A stretch of 64,000 nt of DNA, taken from Flavobacteriaceae bacterium. Its GTDB lineage: Bacteria; Bacteroidota; Bacteroidia; Flavobacteriales; Flavobacteriaceae. This document shows, piece by piece, positions 56,105 to 64,000 of the stretch. The first letter of the stretch is position 1; each line of letters opens with the position of its first letter. The stretch is from assembly GCA_013003555.1 (NCBI GenBank), contig JABDIV010000114.1, positions 1 through 64,000 on the forward strand, written 5' to 3'. A model generated the notes under the pieces. It did no database searches. It saw only the letters and a list, made by a program, of their open reading frames with translations, and had not been told where the DNA came from. The position numbers and the translations under genes are program-made.

Positions 56105-57721
56105 TTAAATCAACATGGTTACCGGGTTTTCGATATACGCCTGAAGGGTTTGAAGGAACTGCGAACCCGTTACACCATCAACCGTGCGATGATCGCAAGC
56201 CATGGTCAGTTTCATAGTGTTTCCAACAACAATCTGGCCGTTTTTAACCACTGGTTTTTGAACAATGGTTCCAACGGATAATATCGCAGAATTCGGTTGA
56301 TTGATTATCGAGGTAAACGTCTCAATACCGAACATTCCCAGATTTGAAATGGTAAATGTACTGCCTTCCATTTCCTGTGGCGTAAGTTTCTTATCCCTCG
56401 CACGCACAGCATAATCTTTTACAGCAGCATTAATCTGCTGCAGACTTTGCTCATTCGCGAAACGAAGAACAGGAACAACAAGTCCGTCTTCAACAGCTAC
56501 AGCAACACCAATATGCACATGGTTATTCAATTGCATACGATCATCATACCATCTGGAATTGACCTGCGGATGTTGACGTAAAGCCAGGGCGCAAGCCTTA
56601 ACGATCATATCATTGTATGAAATTTTAGTATCTGGAATTGTATTGAATTGTTCTCTGAACGCAATCGCATTATCCATATCAAATTCAACTCCCAAATAAT
56701 AGTGCGGAGCTGAAAATTTAGATTCAGCTAAACGTTTAGCGATTACCTTACGCATTTGAGAATGCTTGATTTCATCGAAATCTTCCTGGCCTGTAGGAAT
56801 AAATTTAGCGACCTGTCCGCCGACAGCAACAGCGGAAGGTGTATAGTTTACAATATCCCTTTTTATTATACGACCATTTTCACCACTACCCTGAACAAGG
56901 GCAAGGTTTATCCCACGCTCCTCAGCCATCTTTTTGGCTAAAGGTGAAGCAAACATGCGGCCATTTTTTTGCGGTACAGTCGAGACAACTGGTGTCACTG
57001 ATTGAGAAACTGGCTGTGATTTCGGAGATTCTTGTTTCGGGGTTTCGGCTTTTTGTTTTTCAACCGCTTTTGCGGCCGTCGCAGAAAAGGACTTGGCCAA
57101 AGCTGAAACATCGGTACCTTCCGGCCCTAAAATAGCTAGTAAATCATCAACTTTTGCCGATTCACCTTCCTTCAAACCAATGTGTAATAAAGTACCTGAT
57201 TGAAACGATTCGAATTCCATAGTGGCTTTATCCGTTTCGATTTCAGCTAAAATATCACCTTCCTCGACCGTATCACCAATTTTCTTAAGCCAGCTCGCCA
57301 CTGTACCTTCTTCCATGGTGTCGCTTAAGCGTGGCATGGTAACAACAGTAACGCCTTCAGGGACCTCTGAATTGACTGCTTCCGATACTGAATCGTTAGT
57401 ATCATCACCGGTCCCGGTTTTTTCTTCAGACTCTGATTCGGACGATGAATCGGCCTTGGCGATCAAATCGGCAATATCTTCACCTTCTTCCCCAATAATG
57501 GCCAACAAGTCATCCACCTTCGTGGTTTCTCCTTCCTGAACACCGATATGAAGGAGTGTCCCTTCATAAAAGGACTCAAATTCCATGGTTGCCTTATCGG
57601 TCTCAATTTCCGCTAAAATATCACCTTCCTGAATCTTATCTCCTACTTTCTTTAACCAGGAGGCTACTGTTCCTTCTTCCATGGTGTCGCTTAAGCGCGG
57701 CATGTTAATTATCTCAGCCAT
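56105..57721 (-). CDS. pdhC: Pyruvate dehydrogenase E2 (dihydrolipoamide acetyltransferase), two lipoyl domains
   Basis: A 538-residue E2 with two lipoyl domains, each with the lipoylated EIETDKATMEFES motif (lysine near 43 and near 170), joined by acidic and alanine-rich linkers. The E3-binding domain (FASPLAKKMAEERGINLALV) comes next, then the catalytic domain ending with the acetyltransferase histidine in DHRTVDGVTGSQFLQ. It transfers acetyl groups to CoA. The start is three bases after pdhA on the same strand. The two lipoyl DNA segments (57230-57330, 57575-57710) are near-duplicates. E1-beta is not in the window. Confidence 0.95.
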   Translation of the reverse strand: MAEIINMPRLSDTMEEGTVASWLKKVGDKIQEGDILAEIETDKATMEFESFYEGTLLHIGVQEGETTKVDDLLAIIGEEGEDIADLIAKADSSSESESEEKTGTGDDTNDSVSEAVNSEVPEGVTVVTMPRLSDTMEEGTVASWLKKIGDTVEEGDILAEIETDKATMEFESFQSGTLLHIGLKEGESAKVDDLLAILGPEGTDVSALAKSFSATAAKAVEKQKAETPKQESPKSQPVSQSVTPVVSTVPQKNGRMFASPLAKKMAEERGINLALVQGSGENGRIIKRDIVNYTPSAVAVGGQVAKFIPTGQEDFDEIKHSQMRKVIAKRLAESKFSAPHYYLGVEFDMDNAIAFREQFNTIPDTKISYNDMIVKACALALRQHPQVNSRWYDDRMQLNNHVHIGVAVAVEDGLVVPVLRFANEQSLQQINAAVKDYAVRARDKKLTPQEMEGSTFTISNLGMFGIETFTSIINQPNSAILSVGTIVQKPVVKNGQIVVGNTMKLTMACDHRTVDGVTGSQFLQTLQAYIENPVTMLI

Positions 57722-57724
57722 CAG

Positions 57725-58723
57725 TTATAATTTATGTTGAAGAAATGGATAATCATCTTGCTCATATACTGCATCGTACATCACATTCTTTTCCGGATAT
57801 GGTGATTCATCAGCAAATTTCTCACATTCAGAAACACGGCTCTTTATCTGAGCATCTATTTCTTTGATCTGATCTGCAGTTGCATATTTCTTTTCGAGGA
57901 TAAGGTCCTTTACCTGAGTGATCGGATCGATCTTCTTGTATTCCTCAACCTCGGCCTTTGTTCTGTAATGTTGGGCATCACTCATGGAATGCCCTCGATA
58001 ACGATAGGTCTTCATTTCAAGAAAGGTAGGGCCTCCACCTTTACGGGAACGGGCGATTGCTTCATCTACGGCCTCTGCCACTTTAATCGGGTTCATCCCG
58101 TCAACAGGTCCGCTTGGCATTTCATAGCCACGACCCAATTTCCAAATATCAGTATGACTTGCCGTTCGCTCAACGGAAGTACCCATTGCATAACCGTTGT
58201 TCTCACAGATAAAGATTACTGGTAATTCCCAGAGCATCGCCAGGTTAAAGGTTTCATGCAACGATCCCTGCCGGGCGGCTCCATCACCGAAGAAACATAA
58301 GGTAACCGCATCGCTTCCGTGATACTTATCTCCGAAGGCGATACCTGCTCCGAGAGGAATCTGACCACCTACAATACCGTGGCCACCATAAAATCGGTGC
58401 TCTTTTGAAAAGATATGCATCGAGCCACCTAAACCTTGGGAGGTTCCCGTCGCTTTGCCATATAATTCAGCCATTACTCGTTTAGGATCAACACCCATAC
58501 CAATTGGCTGAACGTGATTTCGGTAAGCCGTAATCATCTTATCCTTTGTCAAATCCATGGCGTGAAGGCATCCGGCAAGCACCGCTTCCTGTCCGTTATA
58601 TAAATGCAGAAAACCCCGAACCTTCTGTTGGATATAAACGGCAGCGAGTTTGTCCTCGAATTTTCTCCAGAACAACATATCCTCGTACCATTTGAGATAT
58701 GTTTGTTTTGTTACTTTTTGCAT
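57725..58723 (-). CDS. pdhA: Pyruvate dehydrogenase E1 alpha subunit
   Basis: A 332-residue thiamine-diphosphate-dependent E1 alpha. The TPP motif GDGAARQGSLHETFNLAMLW (GDG...N, near 163-182) and GHGIVGGQIPLGAG are present, and the phosphorylation-loop-like RYRGHSMSD. It decarboxylates pyruvate with E1 beta, encoded elsewhere. I begin at the ATG of MQKVTKQTY rather than the upstream TTG at 58735. It is followed after three bases by pdhC, giving an E1alpha-E2 operon. Confidence 0.94.
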   Translation of the reverse strand: MQKVTKQTYLKWYEDMLFWRKFEDKLAAVYIQQKVRGFLHLYNGQEAVLAGCLHAMDLTKDKMITAYRNHVQPIGMGVDPKRVMAELYGKATGTSQGLGGSMHIFSKEHRFYGGHGIVGGQIPLGAGIAFGDKYHGSDAVTLCFFGDGAARQGSLHETFNLAMLWELPVIFICENNGYAMGTSVERTASHTDIWKLGRGYEMPSGPVDGMNPIKVAEAVDEAIARSRKGGGPTFLEMKTYRYRGHSMSDAQHYRTKAEVEEYKKIDPITQVKDLILEKKYATADQIKEIDAQIKSRVSECEKFADESPYPEKNVMYDAVYEQDDYPFLQHKL

Positions 58724-58810
58724 GTCTTTCCTCAATTAGAAAACGAATCACAAAAGTAATACATTCATAGCGATTGCAAAAATGGTAAAATGTAAAAAAT
58801 ATCGCCTCTG

Positions 58811-59293
58811 TTAAAGGGCTGATTTATCAAATATAAACGGCAGCAAATTAGCAAGGGATTCAGAACAAACCACCTCTCCTTTTTTACCCATGAAATAAAT
58901 TTCTATCGGGGCGTCCTGGCGTGTTTCATATTCGGCAATGACCTGTCGGCACGCACCGCATGGCGGAATAGGAATTTCGGTTTCCTTGCGACAAGATGCG
59001 GCTGTAATGGTAAGGATCCGCATTTTCGATTCCGGGAAATTAGCATTGGCGGCATATACAGCCGTTCGTTCTGCACACAGTCCTGAAGGATAGGATGCAT
59101 TTTCCTGATTATTTCCAGTTACTATTTTGCCGTTATCAAGAAGAACGGCAGCACCGACATTAAATTTAGAGTATGGTGCATATGCCTTTTCACGAGCTTC
59201 TATCGCTTTAAGCATAAGTTTCTGGACCTGCACAGGGGTATCTTTGAGTGAAGGATAAACGTTGAATTTAGAACTGATTTCGATTTTTCTCAT
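58811..59293 (-). CDS. cdd: Cytidine deaminase
   Basis: A 160-residue cytidine deaminase. The catalytic zinc motif CAERTAVYAA (C-A-E) and PCGACRQV (PCxxC) are clear. It converts cytidine and deoxycytidine to uridine forms in pyrimidine salvage. I take the ATG of MRKIEISSKF (59293); the upstream TTG at 59305 would lie in the T-run of the porV terminator, so it is rejected. It lies between the pdh operon and porV on the same strand. Confidence 0.95.
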   Translation of the reverse strand: MRKIEISSKFNVYPSLKDTPVQVQKLMLKAIEAREKAYAPYSKFNVGAAVLLDNGKIVTGNNQENASYPSGLCAERTAVYAANANFPESKMRILTITAASCRKETEIPIPPCGACRQVIAEYETRQDAPIEIYFMGKKGEVVCSESLANLLPFIFDKSAL

Positions 59294-59303
59294 GTTATAA
59301 AAC

Positions 59304-59333
59304 AAAAAAACTATTGTGAATCACAATAGTTTT
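59304..59333 (-). terminator. Terminator of porV
   Basis: Perfect 10-bp stem AACTATTGTG/CACAATAGTT (59309-59331) with a three-base loop. On the minus strand it is followed by a T-tract of seven, and lies just before the cdd start codon. Confidence 0.85.
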
Positions 59334-59358
59334 AAAGATATATTAAAAAATTAGTTTT

Positions 59359-60600
59359 CTAAAATTCATCATATTCCCCGTCTCCGAAATTGAAGGTAAG
59401 AGAAAACCTCAACGTATTTTCCAGCGGACTTTGAATCTTCGATGCCGAGAACAGATACGAAATGTCGATATTAATCGTCGTATATTTAAATCCAGCACCG
59501 AGGGCGAAAAACTTTCTTGCACCTTTTTCTTCCGATTCATTAAAATAACCGGCTCGCAGGGCAAATGACTCCTGGTATTTATACTCTGCACCAAGTGCCC
59601 ATGTAAATTCCTTGATCTCTTCGCTAAATCCTCCGGGTGCATCCCCAAAAGACTGGAAAACACCTTTTAAGAAGTTAACATCACTGCTTTTGCCTTCGAT
59701 GATCACATCGTCGGTCTCACTAACAAAGACATCTTCATCCTCTTCGTAGGTTCCATTTCCATTGGTATCTTCAAATTCGATTTCACGTCCAAGAATAGCA
59801 GGAGTTGGAACAAGTAGTTTATTAACTTCTGCATTTACAGAAACAGAGTTATACTCATCAAAAATAAACTCGAATCCACCACCTAAACGCAAATTAGTCG
59901 GGATGAAATTCTCCCGGCCCGCATCGTCATATTTTATCTTCGGACCTAAATTTTGAATTGCAAAACCCGCTCTCCATCGTCCGTTAAAATTATCATAGGC
60001 CTCTTCTTCACTCTGATAGAATCCACCGATATCCACACCAAATGTACTGGCAGCGCTGGCATTAGCATCAACTGCCTGAATACGCAGATCGGACCTGAGA
60101 TAACGCAGACCAACTGCCATAGCAAATTGATCGGCCAGACGTAGGGTGTAGGATGCATCAATCGTTAATTCGTTGGGTTGTTCAATCAAGGCTTCAGAAA
60201 ATTCATCCTGAACGATCTCGATTTCACCTAGGGAGAAATATTTAAAACTGGCTGCAAATGCGCTTCGTTCATTGATCCTGTTAAAATAAGTAAGATTCCC
60301 CAAGAAAATATCGTTAACCAATTTACTCAGGTAAGGTGTATAACTAACACCGATGCCTGACTTGGCTTCAGAAAATCCGTATTTCGCCGGGTTCCATTGC
60401 TGAGAATAGGCATCTGGAGAAGTTGCAACTCCCATATCACCCATACCTGCTGCTCGTGCATCAGAAGCGATAAGTAAAAATGGCACCGCTGTTGTGATCA
60501 CTCTTGAATCGTTGGCATATGGAATCACTTGTGTTGTGGTCTGCGCATTCAGTTGCAGCAAAGAACTAATAGTAATCAGGGCTAATAAATAATGTTTCAT
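59359..60600 (-). CDS. porV: Type IX secretion outer-membrane protein PorV (LptO)
   Basis: A 413-residue barrel of the FadL/PorV type. Signal peptide at residues about 1-18 (ALITISSLLQLNAQ), then the PorV-family motif ASDARAAGMGDMGVATSPDAYSQQWN, split over 40-65, and a regular beta-barrel with a final SLTFNF strand. PorV shuttles CTD-bearing cargo to PorU for processing in T9SS. The start is the ATG of MKHYLLALI; a longer frame to 60651 would include the -7 element. It follows porU after 64 bases. Confidence 0.92.
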   Translation of the reverse strand: MKHYLLALITISSLLQLNAQTTTQVIPYANDSRVITTAVPFLLIASDARAAGMGDMGVATSPDAYSQQWNPAKYGFSEAKSGIGVSYTPYLSKLVNDIFLGNLTYFNRINERSAFAASFKYFSLGEIEIVQDEFSEALIEQPNELTIDASYTLRLADQFAMAVGLRYLRSDLRIQAVDANASAASTFGVDIGGFYQSEEEAYDNFNGRWRAGFAIQNLGPKIKYDDAGRENFIPTNLRLGGGFEFIFDEYNSVSVNAEVNKLLVPTPAILGREIEFEDTNGNGTYEEDEDVFVSETDDVIIEGKSSDVNFLKGVFQSFGDAPGGFSEEIKEFTWALGAEYKYQESFALRAGYFNESEEKGARKFFALGAGFKYTTINIDISYLFSASKIQSPLENTLRFSLTFNFGDGEYDEF

Positions 60601-60648
60601 ATTTAAAAATTCTAAAAATTCGTGTTTTTTAACACCGATTTTGTTAAG

Positions 60649-60678
60649 CAAATATAGTTTAATATTACAGTATTACAA
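60649..60678 (-). promoter_or_regulatory. Promoter of porV between porU and porV
   Basis: The minus strand has TTG (60676-60678) and TATATTTG (60649-60656) 19 bases apart, the spacing typical of Bacteroidota -33/-7 pairs. It overlaps the end of porU, so porV can be transcribed alone. Confidence 0.7.
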
Positions 60679-63600
60679 GTTTTTGAAACTTTTCAACGGT
60701 CTTGTTCAGTAGCGGAGAATGCACTGATAATTTGTACACATATACCCCTTTCCCGATACGATCGCCAAAGTCATCCAGACCATCCCAAACAAGGTCCCTG
60801 GAAACGGAACTTGTATTCTTACTGCCTCCTGAAGTTTGTCCGTTGATGGTTTTTACGAGCTTTCCAGATACTGTAAAGATCTGTATTGAAACGTCTAAAA
60901 CCTCAGAACTATTGTGATTAAACCAGAATTCGGTATAATTAACGAATGGATTCGGGTAATTAAGCACATTTCGAATCACCAATTCTTCATTCTCATCAAA
61001 TACAACAAACTGAATTTCAGAGGTGGACGAATTATTGTAAACATCCCATGCCTTTAAGGTGAGGGTATGCAAGCCGGGCTCCAAATCTCTAAAGGGATAG
61101 CTCAGTGCACCTTTGGTATAATCGTCAACATTGGCAACATAATAATCGTTCAGTTTAAACGGGTTTGTTTCATCACCATCAAGAATGGCTACGATATCGT
61201 GTCCAATACCACTGGAGGTGTTAATTCCATTTTCATCACTTAGTTTAGCCAATAGGGTCGGCTCCTGGTTGGTAATCCCACCGGAAACAAAACTTTCGTC
61301 ATTCATAAATAATGAAATCGCGGGGCCTTCGTTATCCTCCGCGGCATTTTCGTTTAAACCTCCAATTTGTATCTCGAAACTGGCTCCTGCCTGATTCTGA
61401 AGAGGCGCCTCATTTTTAGAATAGAAGCTAACCTTTCCATTTCCAACAGGAATTCCGATATCGCGAGGAACAATAAAATCGAAACTAAACTGACCATTCG
61501 TTACTGAGGCCTGGCCACGAAAAATAACTTCACCTAGTGTCGTGTAATCAAGAACGATCAATTGCCCTCCTTCTGTCGTACCGTCATTGGCCAATGTGGA
61601 TCTTTCAATTTCCTTGTCGTAAATGGTAGCAGTTAATACCCCATTATAGTCTGTAAGAACGTTACCCCCCTCGTCTATTACCTCGCCATCAATTTTCGCA
61701 TAGCCGAGGGCTTCTAAGGTTTGGATTTGATCGCTTACAGGAACATCATTGACCCTGGTAAGTCTTACATCAGGTTTAGGAAACGCGAGTTTCATCGCGG
61801 GATCACCAATAAAGAAAATCAACCGCCTTTGTTCAATTGATGATATCCCCGGGTCATTTTTTGTTAAACGAAGCGCTTCTGCCATACTCGGATAATCATT
61901 CGATCCCAGAGCGAAGAGATAATTTTTTAAAATAATGTTCATTGCAACCCCAACACTTACAAAGATTTGTCTTGTTGTTGTGATCAAACCTATGGCTCCT
62001 GCATCTTTGTTCCAATACAGGAATTCACCGGCTGTTGGGCGGTTGGGATTATCAAACTTGGTGTATTCACAAGTTACGGTAACAAATAGGGGTAATTTAC
62101 AAACATTGTTGATCTCCTGTACGTTGTTTTTATCCCAGATTCGTTCTCGTGCAAGTCCATCTTCACCGCCATGACCAAAGTAATTAACAACCAGCGCACC
62201 CACTTCCATTGCATCAAAAATAGCTTTATTCACATCAGGATACCGCTGTCCTCCAGCTGTTGATTCTTGCTGATAAGAGTCGGAATGTATTTTGGTTACA
62301 TTTACAAATGGTTTATCGGCTGTAACGATATTTCCAATTTCATCGGTTGTGCTTTGGAGAATCGTTTCCCATGATTCATCGACATCATCTGAGATCGTTA
62401 TAAAGTTATTGCGCCAGCTTCCATAAGAGGCCGGAGCATAGTAATCCTTTATTTTATCGACCATCTCCTTAGCTCTTTGAGGGGTATCAGCCAGAATACG
62501 GCCAACAGCTAAATCGAGGCGATCACTTGGGATCATAGTTCCTTCATTAGGGTCCATCATACCGAAAAAGTCATCGGCAACGAATGAGCCCGACAGACTA
62601 AAACTGTTGTAGGAATGCCAGGAAGGAACAACATTCGTATTATTTGAGATGCGGTCTTTATAATCATAGGATGCATCACCGAACAAACATAGGTACTTGA
62701 TTTTCTGATCAGGATCATCCACATTATCATATATATATCTGACCATATTCCGAATAGCTCCCACATCTGGATTACCTGAACTAAACTCATGATAGACCTC
62801 ATCTAGGGAAACCACTTTCACCTTTAAACCATACTGATCCCTGTTGATCTGGGCTAACCGTTCGGCTTGGGAAAACATGTCCTGACGCGTAACGATAAGG
62901 TAATCTAAAGGTTGAAACTGGCCTTGGGCATCTTCAAGCAATGTTCCTTTTAAATTCTGATTACCAACCGTTGTATTCGAATCTCTCCCAGGTTCAAAGA
63001 CATCTGATGGATCAACCACCTGGAAGATGCGTAGTTGTCCTAATTGAGATTTGAAATTCAGGGTGGAGTTTGAATCGTTATTTGATATTGCAGTAATATT
63101 GAACCTGTCGGTCACATCCCACACCTCAGAGACATTGGCTGCGTTACTTAGCACATATTCACCTATGCCCGATTCAAAAGCCGCATCATTGTATTTAAAC
63201 TGAAATTGTTCCCCGATATAATCAAGAGAACTAACGGCTTCGATTGAAATATAATCCAGGTAACCTAAAGATGCCGGATTTCCGGAATTATTGAAGGATA
63301 AGGCTACTGAAATCAATGATGAATTTACATTTATATTTCCGTTGAAGAAATCATCATCACCAAGAATCGGATCGTCTATAGGATCGAAGAAAAAGGTATC
63401 GACGTCATTATTATTAACACGAACAGTCATACTGGTATTCACTTCGCCAACTGCGGCCGCATATAACTTAAATTGAACGGGCTCTGAAGTTACAAGCCGG
63501 GGAAAATCGAATTCAAACACTTTATCTGAATCAAAATCAAAACGATTACCAAACCATCGCCGACCTAAACGGGCCAGATTGAATTCATCAGACTCATAAT

Positions 63601-64000
63601 ATTGATATTCATTGAAGGTATTTATCGTGATGTTCGGGTCTCCGGCAGGCTCCACATACGGCTGAATACGTTTTCCGAAACCAGGGCTAACATTTACATA
63701 ATAATATGACTTGTCAGTAAATATATTGTTATGCGTATTGCTTTCGCTGTTATATCCGTGCGGTCCTTCCGCATACATTAAAATGAAATCGTCGTTATTG
63801 AAGACACCGTCATCCTCACCGACAAACCGAATAGCATTTTCGGTAAGATCAAACGGATAAAAAGTTGAATTTACCAAAGGGAGCATTCGACCACCTTGAC
63901 CATATATCTTAATAGTTCGTGGATCGACATTGGTATTCACCCCTAAATCGCTTAGAAATGATCTCGTGATCTTAAAAACACCAGTGGTATCCACATAAAA
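60665..64000 (-). CDS. porU: Type IX secretion sortase PorU (5' end beyond the window)
   Basis: The C-terminal roughly 1110 residues of PorU; the frame runs off the window edge (TTT TAT before the GTG at 63994), so the start and signal peptide are missing. It has a gingipain-type C25 peptidase domain: the catalytic-like histidine is in NYFGHGGEDG (codon near 62171) and cysteine in VTVTCEYTKF (near 62069). An Ig-like domain and a type A sorting-like end (YPNPFVNYTEFWF ... GVYVYKLSV) follow. PorU cleaves cargo CTDs and attaches them to A-LPS. It precedes porV. Confidence 0.92.
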   Translation of the reverse strand, partial: FYVDTTGVFKITRSFLSDLGVNTNVDPRTIKIYGQGGRMLPLVNSTFYPFDLTENAIRFVGEDDGVFNNDDFILMYAEGPHGYNSESNTHNNIFTDKSYYYVNVSPGFGKRIQPYVEPAGDPNITINTFNEYQYYESDEFNLARLGRRWFGNRFDFDSDKVFEFDFPRLVTSEPVQFKLYAAAVGEVNTSMTVRVNNNDVDTFFFDPIDDPILGDDDFFNGNINVNSSLISVALSFNNSGNPASLGYLDYISIEAVSSLDYIGEQFQFKYNDAAFESGIGEYVLSNAANVSEVWDVTDRFNITAISNNDSNSTLNFKSQLGQLRIFQVVDPSDVFEPGRDSNTTVGNQNLKGTLLEDAQGQFQPLDYLIVTRQDMFSQAERLAQINRDQYGLKVKVVSLDEVYHEFSSGNPDVGAIRNMVRYIYDNVDDPDQKIKYLCLFGDASYDYKDRISNNTNVVPSWHSYNSFSLSGSFVADDFFGMMDPNEGTMIPSDRLDLAVGRILADTPQRAKEMVDKIKDYYAPASYGSWRNNFITISDDVDESWETILQSTTDEIGNIVTADKPFVNVTKIHSDSYQQESTAGGQRYPDVNKAIFDAMEVGALVVNYFGHGGEDGLARERIWDKNNVQEINNVCKLPLFVTVTCEYTKFDNPNRPTAGEFLYWNKDAGAIGLITTTRQIFVSVGVAMNIILKNYLFALGSNDYPSMAEALRLTKNDPGISSIEQRRLIFFIGDPAMKLAFPKPDVRLTRVNDVPVSDQIQTLEALGYAKIDGEVIDEGGNVLTDYNGVLTATIYDKEIERSTLANDGTTEGGQLIVLDYTTLGEVIFRGQASVTNGQFSFDFIVPRDIGIPVGNGKVSFYSKNEAPLQNQAGASFEIQIGGLNENAAEDNEGPAISLFMNDESFVSGGITNQEPTLLAKLSDENGINTSSGIGHDIVAILDGDETNPFKLNDYYVANVDDYTKGALSYPFRDLEPGLHTLTLKAWDVYNNSSTSEIQFVVFDENEELVIRNVLNYPNPFVNYTEFWFNHNSSEVLDVSIQIFTVSGKLVKTINGQTSGGSKNTSSVSRDLVWDGLDDFGDRIGKGVYVYKLSVHSPLLNKTVEKFQKLVIL

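Noticed and set aside
59294-59305. TTG start for cdd
   Set aside because: It lies in the T-run of the porV terminator, and an ATG follows four codons later at the family's usual start.

Overview
The window is a chromosomal segment of a Bacteroidota bacterium, almost certainly Flavobacteriia (Flavobacteriaceae-like). Four things point there: type IX secretion genes (porT, porU, porV); a secreted enzyme with a C-terminal type IX sorting domain; the phylum's -7 promoter element TAnnTTTG in front of many genes with little Shine-Dalgarno signal; and family-specific variants such as a roughly 410-residue MraY, an FtsZ with a very long tail and an AccD without its zinc-binding cysteines. Nearly all of it is core genome. 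I see no prophage, insertion sequence, CRISPR array or defence island.

Layout. 1-8.1 kb: rsmG; a fatty-acid desaturase translationally coupled to a class I aminotransferase; a small membrane-anchored protein; the trkA-trkH potassium uptake pair; menG/ubiE followed by porT. 8.1-17.4 kb: a TrmH-type rRNA methyltransferase; an Omp85-family protein with a lipoprotein signal; fbaA; accD; a lipoprotein of unknown function; rpsO; pnp. 17.4-23.3 kb: a degenerate FolD-like protein; an 860-bp AT-rich stretch; rpoD; rpe; a CBS-pair protein; an M90 (MtfA-like) peptidase; an AT-rich intergenic region holding a 50-bp-period array of hairpins; tRNA-Arg(UCG).

23.3-39.3 kb, minus strand: one long division and cell-wall cluster in the order mraZ-rsmH-ftsL-ftsI-murE-mraY-murD-ftsW-murG-murC-ftsQ-ftsA-ftsZ, then yqeY and tRNA-Arg. 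Genes overlap or lie a few bases apart. MraE-step chemistry is meso-diaminopimelate type (MurE has DNPR). murF, ddl and murB are not in the cluster. In front of mraZ are three perfect 10-bp direct repeats that fit a MraZ autoregulatory operator.

39.5-47.5 kb: an alpha/beta hydrolase with the GTPase EngB, a PafA-type alkaline phosphatase, an MlaE-MlaF lipid-transport pair, a DUF389 membrane protein, a mannose-1-phosphate guanylyltransferase and a SprT-like metalloprotein. 47.5-56.1 kb is the most accessory-looking part: a D-threonine aldolase-fold enzyme; a 1342-residue secreted fusion of FG-GAP/UnbV repeats with a vanadium haloperoxidase domain and a sorting domain; an SDR; an M28 peptidase lipoprotein; and a DUF4242-cyclase-like-AraC regulator next to a DUF4242 lipoprotein. 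56.1-64 kb, minus strand: the pyruvate dehydrogenase E2 and E1-alpha genes, cdd, porV with its own promoter, and porU, which runs off the window edge.

The strongest observations are the MraZ-box operator, the hairpin array beside the tRNA, the DUF4242 regulator/lipoprotein pair, the FG-GAP-haloperoxidase fusion and the FolD relative that has lost its catalytic motifs. None of these has been tested here by database search.
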